A stretch of DNA of 64,000 bases from Clostridia bacterium. Lineage in GTDB: Bacteria; Bacillota_A; Clostridia; Oscillospirales; CAG-272. Positions 41,657-48,819 of the stretch are shown here, piece by piece. The notes beneath the pieces are model-generated. The model saw only the letters and a program-made list of their open reading frames with translations. It ran no database searches and was not told where the DNA came from. The position numbers and the translations under genes were made by a program. Every line of letters begins with the position of its first letter. Position 1 is the stretch's first letter. Location of the stretch: assembly GCA_017453335.1 (NCBI GenBank), contig JAFTKI010000101.1, positions 1-64,000 of the forward strand, given 5' to 3'.

Positions 41657-43105
41657 ATGCAAAAAATCAATCTCAAGATCAATCCAAAGGAAAAACATTC
41701 GATTTCCCCTTATATTTATATGCAGTTCATGGAGCCTCTTGGCACCTGCGACACCTCGGTTGACGCCGCTTGGGACTACGCAAACGAGTGTTGGATCCCG
41801 AAGGTGATCGATCTGGTTCGTGACGACTTGGCTCCCACCATGATCCGTTTTGGCGGTTGCTTTGCTTCCTACTATCACTGGAAGGAAGCTGTAGGTCCCA
41901 TGGAAAAGCGTGTTCCGATGGTCAACTACTGTTGGGACGGCTTGTATAGCAACCACGTTGGTACGCATGAGCTGATCGACTTCTGCCGTCGGGTAAATGC
42001 CGATCCTCTGATCGTTGTAAACATGGAATCCGACGGACGTCAGCACTGGGCGCATCCGAAGCCGGGCGTTGACCGTTGCGGAACTGCCGAGGAAGCGGCT
42101 GAGTGGGTTGACTACTGCAACAACCCCGACAACGCTCTGCGTAAATCCCACGGACATAACGATCCCTATAACGTAAAATTCTGGCAGATCGGTAACGAAA
42201 CCTCGTACAGCGACCGAGGCTTCAAATCCGACGAGTGCGCAAGAGTGACCGAAAAGTTTGCCAAGGCAATGCACAAGGTAGATCCCTCGCTTCGTCTGCT
42301 TGGTTGGGGTGACGAATCCTATAAGGGCGCTGACGATACTTGGTGCCACAAGATGAGCCAAATCGATGACATCGACACCATCGCATTCCATCACCATTTC
42401 GGTTCGGGACTGGACTATTCCCCTCTGTACGGCGACAACTACCGCATCAGCCCCAAGAACACCTGGCGTCACCTGATGAACGCTTACCGTTCCATGGAAG
42501 ATCACATCGCAAAAATGCGCGAGGATGCAGGCGGAAAGCGTCTTGCAATGACCGAGGGACATTTCGTAGTTCCCGGACAAAGCCGTAACACCGTGCTCTC
42601 CACTTGGGCGGCAGGTGTGTCCTACGCGCGTTGTCTGAACGTCATCGAGCGTAACTCCGATATCCTTGATATTGCCACTATGGCAGACTTTATGGGCAAC
42701 GTATGGCAGGTAAACGCCATCATGCTCAGCACGCCTGTTTCGATCACCACAAAGCCCTCGTATCTCCAGCCTGTCGGACGCGTTATGAGCTTGTTCCGCA
42801 AGCACGTTGGTGAAAAGGCGTTGGAGCTGACCTCCTCGGGCATTGTAGATGCAACCGCGTCCAGAACCGGCAAGACCGTTTACATTCACGCCGCTAACAC
42901 CGCTATGAACGAGGATGTTGAATTGAACGTGGATCTTGGCAAAGAAAAGATCAAGAGCGTGACCATGCACTACGTTGCAAAGGATCCCATGACGCATATC
43001 TCCTACCTCAATCCGAAGGTATTTGACGTAACCACCGTTGCGGTTGAAGGAAACATCGTTCTCCCCGCCGCCGCCGTTGCTGCGATTGAGATTGAATTGG
43101 AGTAA
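41657..43105 (+). CDS. GH51-like alpha-L-arabinofuranosidase family protein
   Basis: 482 aa from ATG 41657 (TAGGAGG upstream). Clan GH-A barrel: IYMQFMEPLG at the start, RFGGCFASYYHWKEAVGP, FWQIGNETSY (about 179-188) with the acid/base Glu and LAMTEGHF (about 296-303) with the nucleophile Glu, then a C-terminal beta-sandwich. No signal peptide, so it would act on imported oligosaccharides. GH51 enzymes remove alpha-L-arabinofuranosyl groups; the sequence is rather divergent, so another furanosyl or pyranosyl linkage is possible. The AraC regulator next door supports an arabinose-related role. Confidence 0.75.
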   Translation: MQKINLKINPKEKHSISPYIYMQFMEPLGTCDTSVDAAWDYANECWIPKVIDLVRDDLAPTMIRFGGCFASYYHWKEAVGPMEKRVPMVNYCWDGLYSNHVGTHELIDFCRRVNADPLIVVNMESDGRQHWAHPKPGVDRCGTAEEAAEWVDYCNNPDNALRKSHGHNDPYNVKFWQIGNETSYSDRGFKSDECARVTEKFAKAMHKVDPSLRLLGWGDESYKGADDTWCHKMSQIDDIDTIAFHHHFGSGLDYSPLYGDNYRISPKNTWRHLMNAYRSMEDHIAKMREDAGGKRLAMTEGHFVVPGQSRNTVLSTWAAGVSYARCLNVIERNSDILDIATMADFMGNVWQVNAIMLSTPVSITTKPSYLQPVGRVMSLFRKHVGEKALELTSSGIVDATASRTGKTVYIHAANTAMNEDVELNVDLGKEKIKSVTMHYVAKDPMTHISYLNPKVFDVTTVAVEGNIVLPAAAVAAIEIELE

Positions 43106-43116
43106 GAGTAGATTTT

Positions 43117-43162
43117 TAGGAGGGGGAGAGGTACTTTTGAAAAAGTACCTCTCCCCCTCCTA
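43117..43162. terminator. Perfect 22-bp hairpin behind the GH51-like gene
   Basis: TAGGAGGGGGAGAGGTACTTTT (arm 43117-43138) is followed two bases later by its exact complement (43141-43162). It is too long and lacks a T-run for an ordinary terminator; it could also be a mobile palindrome. Confidence 0.6.
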
Positions 43163-43187
43163 ACCACCCCCTCTCCTCAAAATTTTT

Positions 43188-43246
43188 GAACAGGCAGAAA
43201 AGAGCGAGTGAGCCGCTAAACGCGGCTCATTCGCTCTTTTCTGTTC
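43188..43246. terminator. Second long hairpin, probable bidirectional terminator
   Basis: AGAAAAGAGCGA (43196-43207) pairs with TCGCTCTTTTCT (43231-43242) and TGAGCCGC with GCGGCTCA inside it; GAAC/GTTC extends the base. A short AAACGC-TTTC-GCGTTT hairpin follows at 43247-43262. Together these separate the GH51-like gene from the convergent small gene. Confidence 0.65.
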
Positions 43247-43273
43247 AAACGCTTTCGCGTTTGAAGTAGGTGG

Positions 43274-43651
43274 TTATTTCATTTGATTCCATCGGTTCTT
43301 TCTATAATTAAGGTATGCTTCCACCTCGGATTTGGGAAGCTTATCAAAAATCACCGACTTGTTTTCAAGATCGGCAACAAACTCCAGATAATCCTTTTGC
43401 TCTTGTTGGCTGTACCTTGTCCAAAGGTTGTTCAGCTTAACCTCAAGCAGCAGATAGTAAATACATTCATCATAAAGTTTTTGGTAATCGGGATCCTCGC
43501 AAAGCTCTATATGCTCTCTCAGGTAGCACAAAATTCTACTGAGATATCCCAGCGTCCGCCATTTTCCCCGTGTGAAGTGGACAATCTCAAGATAAATCGT
43601 ATCGACCTCCAGCTCGTCCGAATCCTCTTTGCCAAATTCTTTTGGGTACAT
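43274..43651 (-). CDS. Small helical protein of unknown family behind the RNA array
   Basis: 125 aa, acidic, almost wholly alpha-helical by pattern (DTIYLEIVHFTRGKWRTLGYLSRILCYLREHIEL; LYDECIYYLLLEVKLNNLWTRY; QEQKDYLEFVADLENK; SEVEAYLNYRKNRWNQ), suggesting a helical bundle. No signal peptide or membrane helix; no catalytic motif recognised. GGGAGG stands 8 nt before the ATG. The start codon lies only about 19 nt behind the terminator T-run of the nearest RNA gene (43670), so the natural source of its mRNA is read-through from the RNA promoter. AT-rich relative to neighbours. I do not recognise it. Confidence 0.65.
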   Translation of the reverse strand: MYPKEFGKEDSDELEVDTIYLEIVHFTRGKWRTLGYLSRILCYLREHIELCEDPDYQKLYDECIYYLLLEVKLNNLWTRYSQQEQKDYLEFVADLENKSVIFDKLPKSEVEAYLNYRKNRWNQMK

Positions 43652-43669
43652 TGCGCTTACCTCCCAAAA

Positions 43670-43827
43670 TAAAAAAGTGCGTAACCGAAGCTACGCACCG
43701 AAAAAGTGTGTTCCTTCGATTGTTACCACACAATTCTCACTCTGTTTAGGAAATGAGCAGAAGGAGAACACACCTTTTACCAAGGTAGTATTCCCCTAAA
43801 CAGAGTACAAGTATAGAATTGTGTGGT
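43670..43827 (-). ncRNA. Structured RNA gene, copy A (about 158 nt)
   Basis: Minus-strand unit. Predicted start site near 43827 from the promoter at 43834-43862. The 5' end CCACACAATTCT pairs perfectly with AGAATTGTGTGG (plus-strand arms 43815-43826 and 43726-43737). Inside, ACTCTGTTTAGG pairs with CCTAAACAGAGT (43739-43750 with 43795-43806). The loop segment 43760-43773 pairs with 43706-43717 outside the closing stem (12 pairs, two-base bulge), forming a pseudoknot. A terminator hairpin GTGCGTA/TACGCAC with a T-run ends the RNA (43698 to 43670). No start codon with ribosome site is seen inside. Confidence 0.8.
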
Positions 43828-43833
43828 GTTATT

Positions 43834-43862
43834 ATTGTATCATCATTTTTGTTTTTTGTCAA
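43834..43862 (-). promoter_or_regulatory. Promoter of RNA copy A
   Basis: Minus strand: TTGACA (43857-43862), 17-nt spacer, TACAAT (43834-43839). Its start site falls on the first base before the RNA's closing stem. Confidence 0.85.
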
Positions 43863-43937
43863 TCTATTTTAAATACGAAAATCAAAATTTGCCAAAATCA
43901 ATATCTCTGACGATACTTTATAAATAAACTTCAAAAT

Positions 43938-44138
43938 AAAAAAGTGCGCAACCGAAGCTACGCACCGAAAAACGCAAACTCCGATTGTCGCCAAACAAAT
44001 CAAGCAAACGAAGACTTTTTAGGTCATACCATCCACATGAGAATTTGCGTTTTATCCAAATTCAGTATGAATGGTATGTCTAAAAAAAGGCATACTTATA
44101 CCTTGGAAAAATCTTCGTTTTTATTTAATTTGTTTGGC
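43938..44138 (-). ncRNA. Structured RNA gene, copy B (about 201 nt)
   Basis: Minus-strand unit with the same plan as copy A. Closing stem: 5' GCCAAACAAAT with ATTTGTTTGGC (plus arms 44128-44138 and 43990-44000), continued by 44006-44014 with 44112-44120. First hairpin AAGGTATAAGTATGCCTT (44087-44104). Second hairpin ATGGTATG/CATACCAT (44071-44078 with 44025-44032), whose loop segment 44039-44050 pairs, with G-U pairs, with 43972-43982. Terminator hairpin GTGCG/CGCAC (43944-43965) plus T-run. Confidence 0.8.
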
Positions 44139-44144
44139 TCTTTT

Positions 44145-44173
44145 ATCATATCACAAATGATCGTTTTTGTCAA
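44145..44173 (-). promoter_or_regulatory. Promoter of RNA copy B
   Basis: Minus strand: TTGACA (44168-44173), 17-nt spacer, TATGAT (44145-44150). Confidence 0.85.
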
Positions 44174-44247
44174 TGGATTTGAAATAGAAAAAATACGCGA
44201 AACATTCGTTTAGGCAAAGAACAAATCGCATATTGGTCTTCCCAAAA

Positions 44248-44459
44248 ATAAAAAAGTGCGCAACCGAAGCTACGCACCGAAAAACGCAAACTCCGATTGT
44301 CGCCAAACGAATCGAACATAGATCAGAGATATGGTTTCTGCATATCCTAAGCTATGGAGTTTGCGCTTTTGCTAAATTCACATAACTTAGGTATATGCTT
44401 AAAAAAGGTATTTTACCCTTAACAAAAAATACCTCTAATCTTTATTCAATTCGTTTGGC
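44248..44459 (-). ncRNA. Structured RNA gene, copy C (about 212 nt)
   Basis: Minus-strand unit. Closing stem GCCAAACGAAT/ATTCGTTTGGC (44449-44459 with 44302-44312), continued by AGATTAGAG/CTCTGATCT (44433-44441 with 44320-44328, one G-U). First hairpin AGGTATTTT/AAAATACCT (44426-44434 with 44406-44414). Second hairpin 44381-44398 with 44340-44356 (CCTAAG/CTTAGG core). Its loop CGCAAACTCC (44356-44365) pairs perfectly with GGAGTTTGCG (44285-44294) beyond the closing stem. Terminator hairpin 44256-44277 with T-run. The last 60 nt are the same as in copy B, while the middle is quite different. Confidence 0.8.
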
Positions 44460-44465
44460 ACCTTT

Positions 44466-44494
44466 ATCATAACACAAATGATCGTTTTTGTCAA
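44466..44494 (-). promoter_or_regulatory. Promoter of RNA copy C
   Basis: Minus strand: TTGACA (44489-44494), 17-nt spacer, TATGAT (44466-44471); spacer nearly identical to that of copy B. Confidence 0.85.
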
Positions 44495-44598
44495 TGGATT
44501 TAATACAGAAAAAAATACGCAAAATATCAGGTCTGGCAGAGAGAACCGCATCCCCTTACCATACAGCAGCATATATATGCTTAAACTTTACACGATCT

Positions 44599-44777
44599 TG
44601 TAGGGACCGGCGTCCAAACATTTGCGTAGCAAAGTTTGCGTTGCTTGCAACAGCCGACAGGTCCTAAAACGAACGAATTTGGTGTCATAAAGCGGCTACA
44701 TTTATTTGGTTCGTCTGTTGACATGAACAAAACAAAATTTGTTGCTTCAAGGACCGTCGGGGACGCCGGTCCCTACA
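44599..44777. repeat. 179-bp element with perfect 17-bp terminal inverted repeats
   Basis: TGTAGGGACCGGCGTCC at 44599-44615 and its exact complement at 44761-44777. The interior has no gene but further partial symmetry (GGTCCT / AGGACC; GAACGAATTTGG / TTTGGTTCGTC). Looks like a small non-autonomous mobile element. No clear target duplication was seen. Confidence 0.75.
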
Positions 44778-44879
44778 GGATGGTGCAAATATTTAAAATT
44801 GTGCTCTGATTCATACACGGGCGATCACAACTTTTTCCACAAAAAAAGTCTATTGAAACAGAAAAAAATGTATAGCCTA

Positions 44880-44908
44880 TTGACTTTGCGCAAAAAAAGT
44901 GCTATAAT
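44880..44908 (+). promoter_or_regulatory. Promoter of the SCIFF operon
   Basis: TTGACT (44880-44885), 17-nt spacer, TATAAT (44903-44908) with TGC. Confidence 0.9.
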
Positions 44909-44941
44909 AACAGCGTGAATTCTTCATGGAGGTAAAAAATC

Positions 44942-45094
44942 ATGAAACATATTGAAACCATCGAAACTCGCAATCTGTGCGAGAGCGCAAAGAACGGCGG
45001 TTGCGGCGAGTGCCAGACCTCTTGCCAGTCTGCTTGCAAGACCAGCTGCGGCATCGCTAACCAGCAGTGCGAAAACACCAAGGAAAGCAAGTAA
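44942..45094 (+). CDS. scfA: SCIFF (six cysteines in forty-five residues) ranthipeptide precursor
   Basis: A 50-aa peptide, MKHIETIETRNLC at its start, followed by the conserved cysteine block GGCGECQTSCQSACKTSC (residues 19-36) and one more Cys at 43. This is the near-invariant SCIFF peptide of Clostridia. A partner radical SAM enzyme links each core Cys to a Thr-type residue by a thioether. The gene is short enough to be missed by automatic calling. Strong TGGAGG ribosome site; a terminator follows before scfB, which would make more peptide than enzyme message. The natural role of SCIFF is not settled. Confidence 0.97.
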   Translation: MKHIETIETRNLCESAKNGGCGECQTSCQSACKTSCGIANQQCENTKESK

Positions 45095-45105
45095 TTTGCG
45101 CAAAC

Positions 45106-45134
45106 AAAAATGCCGCCGATATGGCGGCATTTTT
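45106..45134 (+). terminator. Attenuating terminator between scfA and scfB
   Basis: Perfect 12-bp stem AAAAATGCCGCC/GGCGGCATTTTT ending in T. No second promoter is seen before scfB, so read-through must supply it. Confidence 0.85.
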
Positions 45135-45160
45135 GATGATAGAAAACAAGGAGATTTACC

Positions 45161-46549
45161 ATGATTCATCAATATCAGCTTGGCGGCTATAACATTGTGC
45201 TGGATATATGCTCAGGCTCGGTTCACGTTGTGGATGAGGTCGCCTACGATATGATTGCTATGTTTGAGCAGAACGACCGCAACACCGTGATTGCTTCTGC
45301 CGCAAAAAAATATGCTGACCGAGAGGATGTGACTCCCGCCGATCTGGAGGAATGCTACGACCAGATCGTGTCGCTCAAGGAGCGCGGCAAGCTGTTCACA
45401 CCCGACACCTTTGAGCCGATGGCAGGACACCTGAAGGCAAAGACCTCGGGTGTTGTCAAGGCGCTTTGCTTGCACATCGCGCACACCTGCAATCTCAACT
45501 GCTCCTATTGCTTTGCAAGCCAAGGCAAGTATCACGGGGATCGCGCCGTGATGAGCTTTGAGGTTGGAAAGCAGGCTCTTGATTTTCTGATTGCAAATTC
45601 GGGAACACGCCGAAATCTGGAGGTCGACTTCTTCGGCGGTGAGCCGCTGATGAATTTCGATGTAGTAAAGCAGTTGGTTGCGTATGCACGCAGCATCGAA
45701 AAGGAACACAACAAAAACTTCCGCTTCACGCTGACCACCAACGGTATGCTGATCGACGATGACGTGATCGATTTTGCCAACCGTGAGTGCAGCAACGTGG
45801 TGTTGAGTCTGGACGGCAGACGCGAGATCCACGACCGTTTTCGTGTAGACTACGCAGGCAATGGAAGCTGGGAAAAGATCGTTCCCAAGTTCCAAAAGCT
45901 GGTAGAGGCACGCGGCGGCAAGGACTACTATATGCGCGGCACCTTCACTCACGCCAACCCCGATTTTCTTAAGGATATTCAGGTGATGCTCGATCTCGGC
46001 TTCAACGAGCTGAGCATGGAGCCCGTTGTTTGTGCCGCAGGCGATCCCTCGGAGCTGACCGAAGAGGATCTGCCCATTGTACTCGACCAATACGAAAAGC
46101 TGGCAGAGCTGATGCTGGAACGTGACCGCGTGGGCAAGCCCTTTACCTTCTATCACTACATGATCGACCTGACAGGCGGTCCCTGCATCTACAAGCGCAT
46201 TTCGGGCTGTGGCTCGGGAACCGAGTACATGGCTGTCACCCCTTGGGGCGACCTCTATCCCTGCCACCAATTCGTTGGCGAGGAGAAATTCAAGCTTGGA
46301 GATATCTGGAACGGCGTAACCAACACCGAGATTCAATGCGACTTTGCAAATTGCAACGTCTACGCGCGTCCCGAATGCCGTGACTGCTGGGCGAAGCTGT
46401 ATTGCTCGGGCGGGTGTGCCGCAAACGCATACCACTCCACGGGATCGGTCACAGGTATCTACAAATATGGCTGTGAGCTGTTCCGCAAACGTATGGAGTG
46501 TGCCATTATGGTGGCGATCGCGCGTCAGTTTGCGCAAAAGAAGGCATGA
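45161..46549 (+). CDS. scfB: Radical SAM SCIFF maturase (thioether-forming, SPASM)
   Basis: 462 aa. Residues about 1-90 resemble the peptide-recognition (RRE-like) domain of RiPP maturases. The radical SAM motif is HTCNLNCSYC (C110-x3-C114-x2-C117), followed by FFGGEPLMNF. The C-terminal SPASM part holds many Cys (GGPCIYKRISGCGSG, YPCHQF, C-x5-C-x2-C in PECRDCWAKLYCSGGCA) for two auxiliary Fe-S clusters, as in CteB. It installs Cys-Thr thioether crosslinks in ScfA. The stop codon overlaps the next start (ATGA). Ribosome site AAGGAGA. Confidence 0.96.
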   Translation: MIHQYQLGGYNIVLDICSGSVHVVDEVAYDMIAMFEQNDRNTVIASAAKKYADREDVTPADLEECYDQIVSLKERGKLFTPDTFEPMAGHLKAKTSGVVKALCLHIAHTCNLNCSYCFASQGKYHGDRAVMSFEVGKQALDFLIANSGTRRNLEVDFFGGEPLMNFDVVKQLVAYARSIEKEHNKNFRFTLTTNGMLIDDDVIDFANRECSNVVLSLDGRREIHDRFRVDYAGNGSWEKIVPKFQKLVEARGGKDYYMRGTFTHANPDFLKDIQVMLDLGFNELSMEPVVCAAGDPSELTEEDLPIVLDQYEKLAELMLERDRVGKPFTFYHYMIDLTGGPCIYKRISGCGSGTEYMAVTPWGDLYPCHQFVGEEKFKLGDIWNGVTNTEIQCDFANCNVYARPECRDCWAKLYCSGGCAANAYHSTGSVTGIYKYGCELFRKRMECAIMVAIARQFAQKKA

Positions 46550-47886
46550 CGACACCGATCTGTGATTTTGTGCGTCGGTATGCCAAGCAAAACGCTTTGC
46601 GGTTGCACATGCCGGGACACAAGGGAACGGGAATTTTGGGTATTGAAGCCCAAGATATCACCGAGATCGAGGGAGCGGACAGCCTGTTTGAAGCAAACGG
46701 GATCATTCGTGAGAGTGAAAGAAACGCAAGCCTTCTCTTTGGTGCCGATACCTACTATTCCGCCGAAGGCTCCTCGCAGGCGATCCGCGCAATGCTGGCG
46801 CTTGCCGTTCGATATGCAAAAGCGAACCGCAAAAAGCCGATCATTGCCGCCGCAAGAAATGCCCACAAGGTCTTTCTTTCCGCCGCCGCGCTGCTGGATT
46901 TCAAGATCAACTGGCTTCCGATTACGGAGCAGGACTCCTATCTTTCCTGCAAGCCCACCAAGGAATCGCTGACCGCTTTCCTGCAAAACTGCGAAGAGCT
47001 TCCCACAGCGTTGTACGTCACCTCTCCCGATTATCTCGGCAACACCGCCGATCTTGCGGCACTTGCAGAGGTTTGTCATAAATTTGGCGTTTTGCTGTTG
47101 GTTGACAACGCACACGGCGCGTATTTGAAATTCCTATCGCCATCACGCCACCCCATTGATCTGGGAGCCGACGCCTGTGCCGATTCGGCGCACAAAACAC
47201 TCTCCGCGCTCACAGGCGCGGCGTATCTGCACGTTTCTCCCCACGCACCAATCGGATTTGGAAACGGCGTTAAAGAAGCGCTCGCGCTCTTTTCGTCCAC
47301 CAGTCCGTCCTACCTGATCCTGCAATCATTGGATGCCTTGAATAAAACACTCGCGCAGGGATATGCCGATAAGCTGTCCGATTTTATTCGGTTTGCCAAT
47401 CAAAAAAAGTCACTTTTAGAAGAGCGCGGATGGCAGTTTTGCGGGGACGAGCCGCTGAAATGGACGATCCTTGCAAAAGCCTGCGGTTACACGGGACAAG
47501 AACTGGCACAGGCACTTTCCAAGGAAAATATCGTTTGTGAGTTTGCTGACACCGATCATTTAGTGCTGATGCTGACACCGTCGCTGGGAGAAGACGGAAC
47601 AGACCGCCTGTATCGTGTGCTGTCTTCCCTTCCCATCTATCCCGCGCTGTCCGAATGTCCGCCCAAGCCCACGGCACACAGGGCAGTATGCTCGGTGCGA
47701 GAAGCTATGCTATCCCCTGCCGAGGAGCTTCCCGTTGAAAAAGCCATCGGGCGTATTCTTGCTTCGCCTTCCGTTGCCTGTCCACCCGCCGTACCCATTC
47801 TGGTTTGCGGTGAGATCATCGACAACACGGCACTGGAAGCCTTCTGTTATTACGGGATCAAGACCTGCACCGTGGTCAAAGATTAA
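46546..47886 (+). CDS. Orn/Lys/Arg decarboxylase family protein (fold-type-I PLP enzyme)
   Basis: 446 aa from ATG 46546, sharing ATGA with scfB. RLHMPGHKGTG (about 17-27) is the family start signature; DNAHGAYLKF and DACADSAHKTLSALTGAAYLH (about 210-230) hold the PLP Asp/His and the Schiff-base Lys. Shorter than biodegradative decarboxylases (about 750 aa) but the size of the YaaO/SpeA-like group. It would decarboxylate arginine, lysine or ornithine to a polyamine precursor; potABCD lies 6 kb away. The coupling to scfB is common in Clostridia as far as I know, but the reason is unclear. Confidence 0.88.
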   Translation: MTTPICDFVRRYAKQNALRLHMPGHKGTGILGIEAQDITEIEGADSLFEANGIIRESERNASLLFGADTYYSAEGSSQAIRAMLALAVRYAKANRKKPIIAAARNAHKVFLSAAALLDFKINWLPITEQDSYLSCKPTKESLTAFLQNCEELPTALYVTSPDYLGNTADLAALAEVCHKFGVLLLVDNAHGAYLKFLSPSRHPIDLGADACADSAHKTLSALTGAAYLHVSPHAPIGFGNGVKEALALFSSTSPSYLILQSLDALNKTLAQGYADKLSDFIRFANQKKSLLEERGWQFCGDEPLKWTILAKACGYTGQELAQALSKENIVCEFADTDHLVLMLTPSLGEDGTDRLYRVLSSLPIYPALSECPPKPTAHRAVCSVREAMLSPAEELPVEKAIGRILASPSVACPPAVPILVCGEIIDNTALEAFCYYGIKTCTVVKD

Positions 47887-48064
47887 ATAGAATACGTCAC
47901 CTACCGACAGAAAACCCGCTTTTTTGCTTAATAACAGATTTTTCAAAAAAGCAAAGATAAATTTTCTATATTTTTTGTGTTATAATCGTTGCGATAACTA
48001 AACTCGATTCGTTTGTTAAATTAAATAAAACGATTATAAAAATTTGACAAATAGGAGATATCAA

Positions 48065-48589
48065 ATGGGAAAAATTCTTGGATCATGGAGCGGAATGAGA
48101 AAATATCTTGAACAGGATATGCTTGCTGATGCCTTGCAAGGAAGAATCAGATACGGTTGTACCACCTATGTCGGAATGGACGGATGTCATATCTTTGAGA
48201 TTTGTATAGATGGCACACAAGTAAAACGATTTTCATGGGAAACGGTAAATACATATTTTATAAACAACGGTTATAAAAAAAATCCTCACCCAAGCGGTAT
48301 TATCGAATATTGGGCAGAGTTTTGGTCATTGTTAGATAAATATCCCCTTGGTAAACGAACGGAGTATACGGACGAGGAATTTTGTGAAGCGTTGGAAACG
48401 TATCGCAATCAAGATATACAAGATAGTATGAATTCCGTCAACCCGCTCGTTAGAATGTTTGCTGTTTTGGATAGAAGAATTGGAAAAAGAACACTTACCA
48501 AACTATACGATACAATAAACGAACAACCAGAATGGTTGCGGCAATTTTATGTATTAAGATTTGAAGCAGAGAAGATTACATCAAAATAA
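48065..48589 (+). CDS. SF0329-like small protein of unknown function
   Basis: 174 aa from ATG 48065 (AGGAGAT upstream; a TTG at 48044 is less likely). The start GSWSGMRKYLEQDMLADALQGRIRYGCTTYVGMDGCHIFEICIDGTQVKRFSW has the pattern of the SF0329 family (Trp, then a basic helix, then R-x-x-Y-x-x-T, then a D-G-x-x-I-x-x-F strand). The second half is helical. A TATAAT with TGT before it lies at 47981-47986. AT-rich compared with neighbours, so perhaps acquired. Biochemical role unknown. Confidence 0.6.
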   Translation: MGKILGSWSGMRKYLEQDMLADALQGRIRYGCTTYVGMDGCHIFEICIDGTQVKRFSWETVNTYFINNGYKKNPHPSGIIEYWAEFWSLLDKYPLGKRTEYTDEEFCEALETYRNQDIQDSMNSVNPLVRMFAVLDRRIGKRTLTKLYDTINEQPEWLRQFYVLRFEAEKITSK

Positions 48590-48633
48590 CTGTTTATCCA
48601 ATTCCAATTTATCGAGCAATATGGAAACGCATA

Positions 48634-48669
48634 TCAAAAAAGGCTCCTTTGTGTAAAGGGAGCTTTTTA
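48634..48669 (+). terminator. Terminator, fragment of the MITE-like repeat
   Basis: AAAAAAGGCTCCTTT-GTGT-AAAGGGAGCTTTTT; the stem matches one end of the repeat at 40453-40585, which suggests a repeat end was recruited as a terminator. Confidence 0.7.
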
Positions 48670-48730
48670 TGTTCATTTATAATTTTTCAGATTTCCTAAC
48701 ATGCACAGCGTTTGCGTCCACAAATGCAAA

Positions 48731-48770
48731 AATACGGCATCCCTCTTTCGAGATATACCGTATTCTTGTA
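48731..48770 (-). terminator. Probable terminator of the sirohaem reductase-like gene
   Basis: AATACGG (48731-48737) pairs with CCGTATT (48758-48764); on the minus strand a T-run follows. Confidence 0.55.
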
Positions 48771-48819
48771 AAACTGTCTTTGGAGTGATGCTCTAAATGT
48801 CGGTCATTTTTATATTATT

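Noticed and set aside
41600..42997. Long open frame on the minus strand (465 codons)
   Set aside because: Antisense shadow of the GH51-like gene; no family features.
43670..44460. CRISPR array or retron at the three tandem repeats
   Set aside because: Repeats are about 310 bp apart with their own promoters and terminators, not short direct repeats with spacers, and no cas gene or reverse transcriptase is present in the window.
45212..46555. Long open frame on the minus strand (447 codons)
   Set aside because: Antisense shadow of scfB, whose Cys motifs prove the plus-strand frame.
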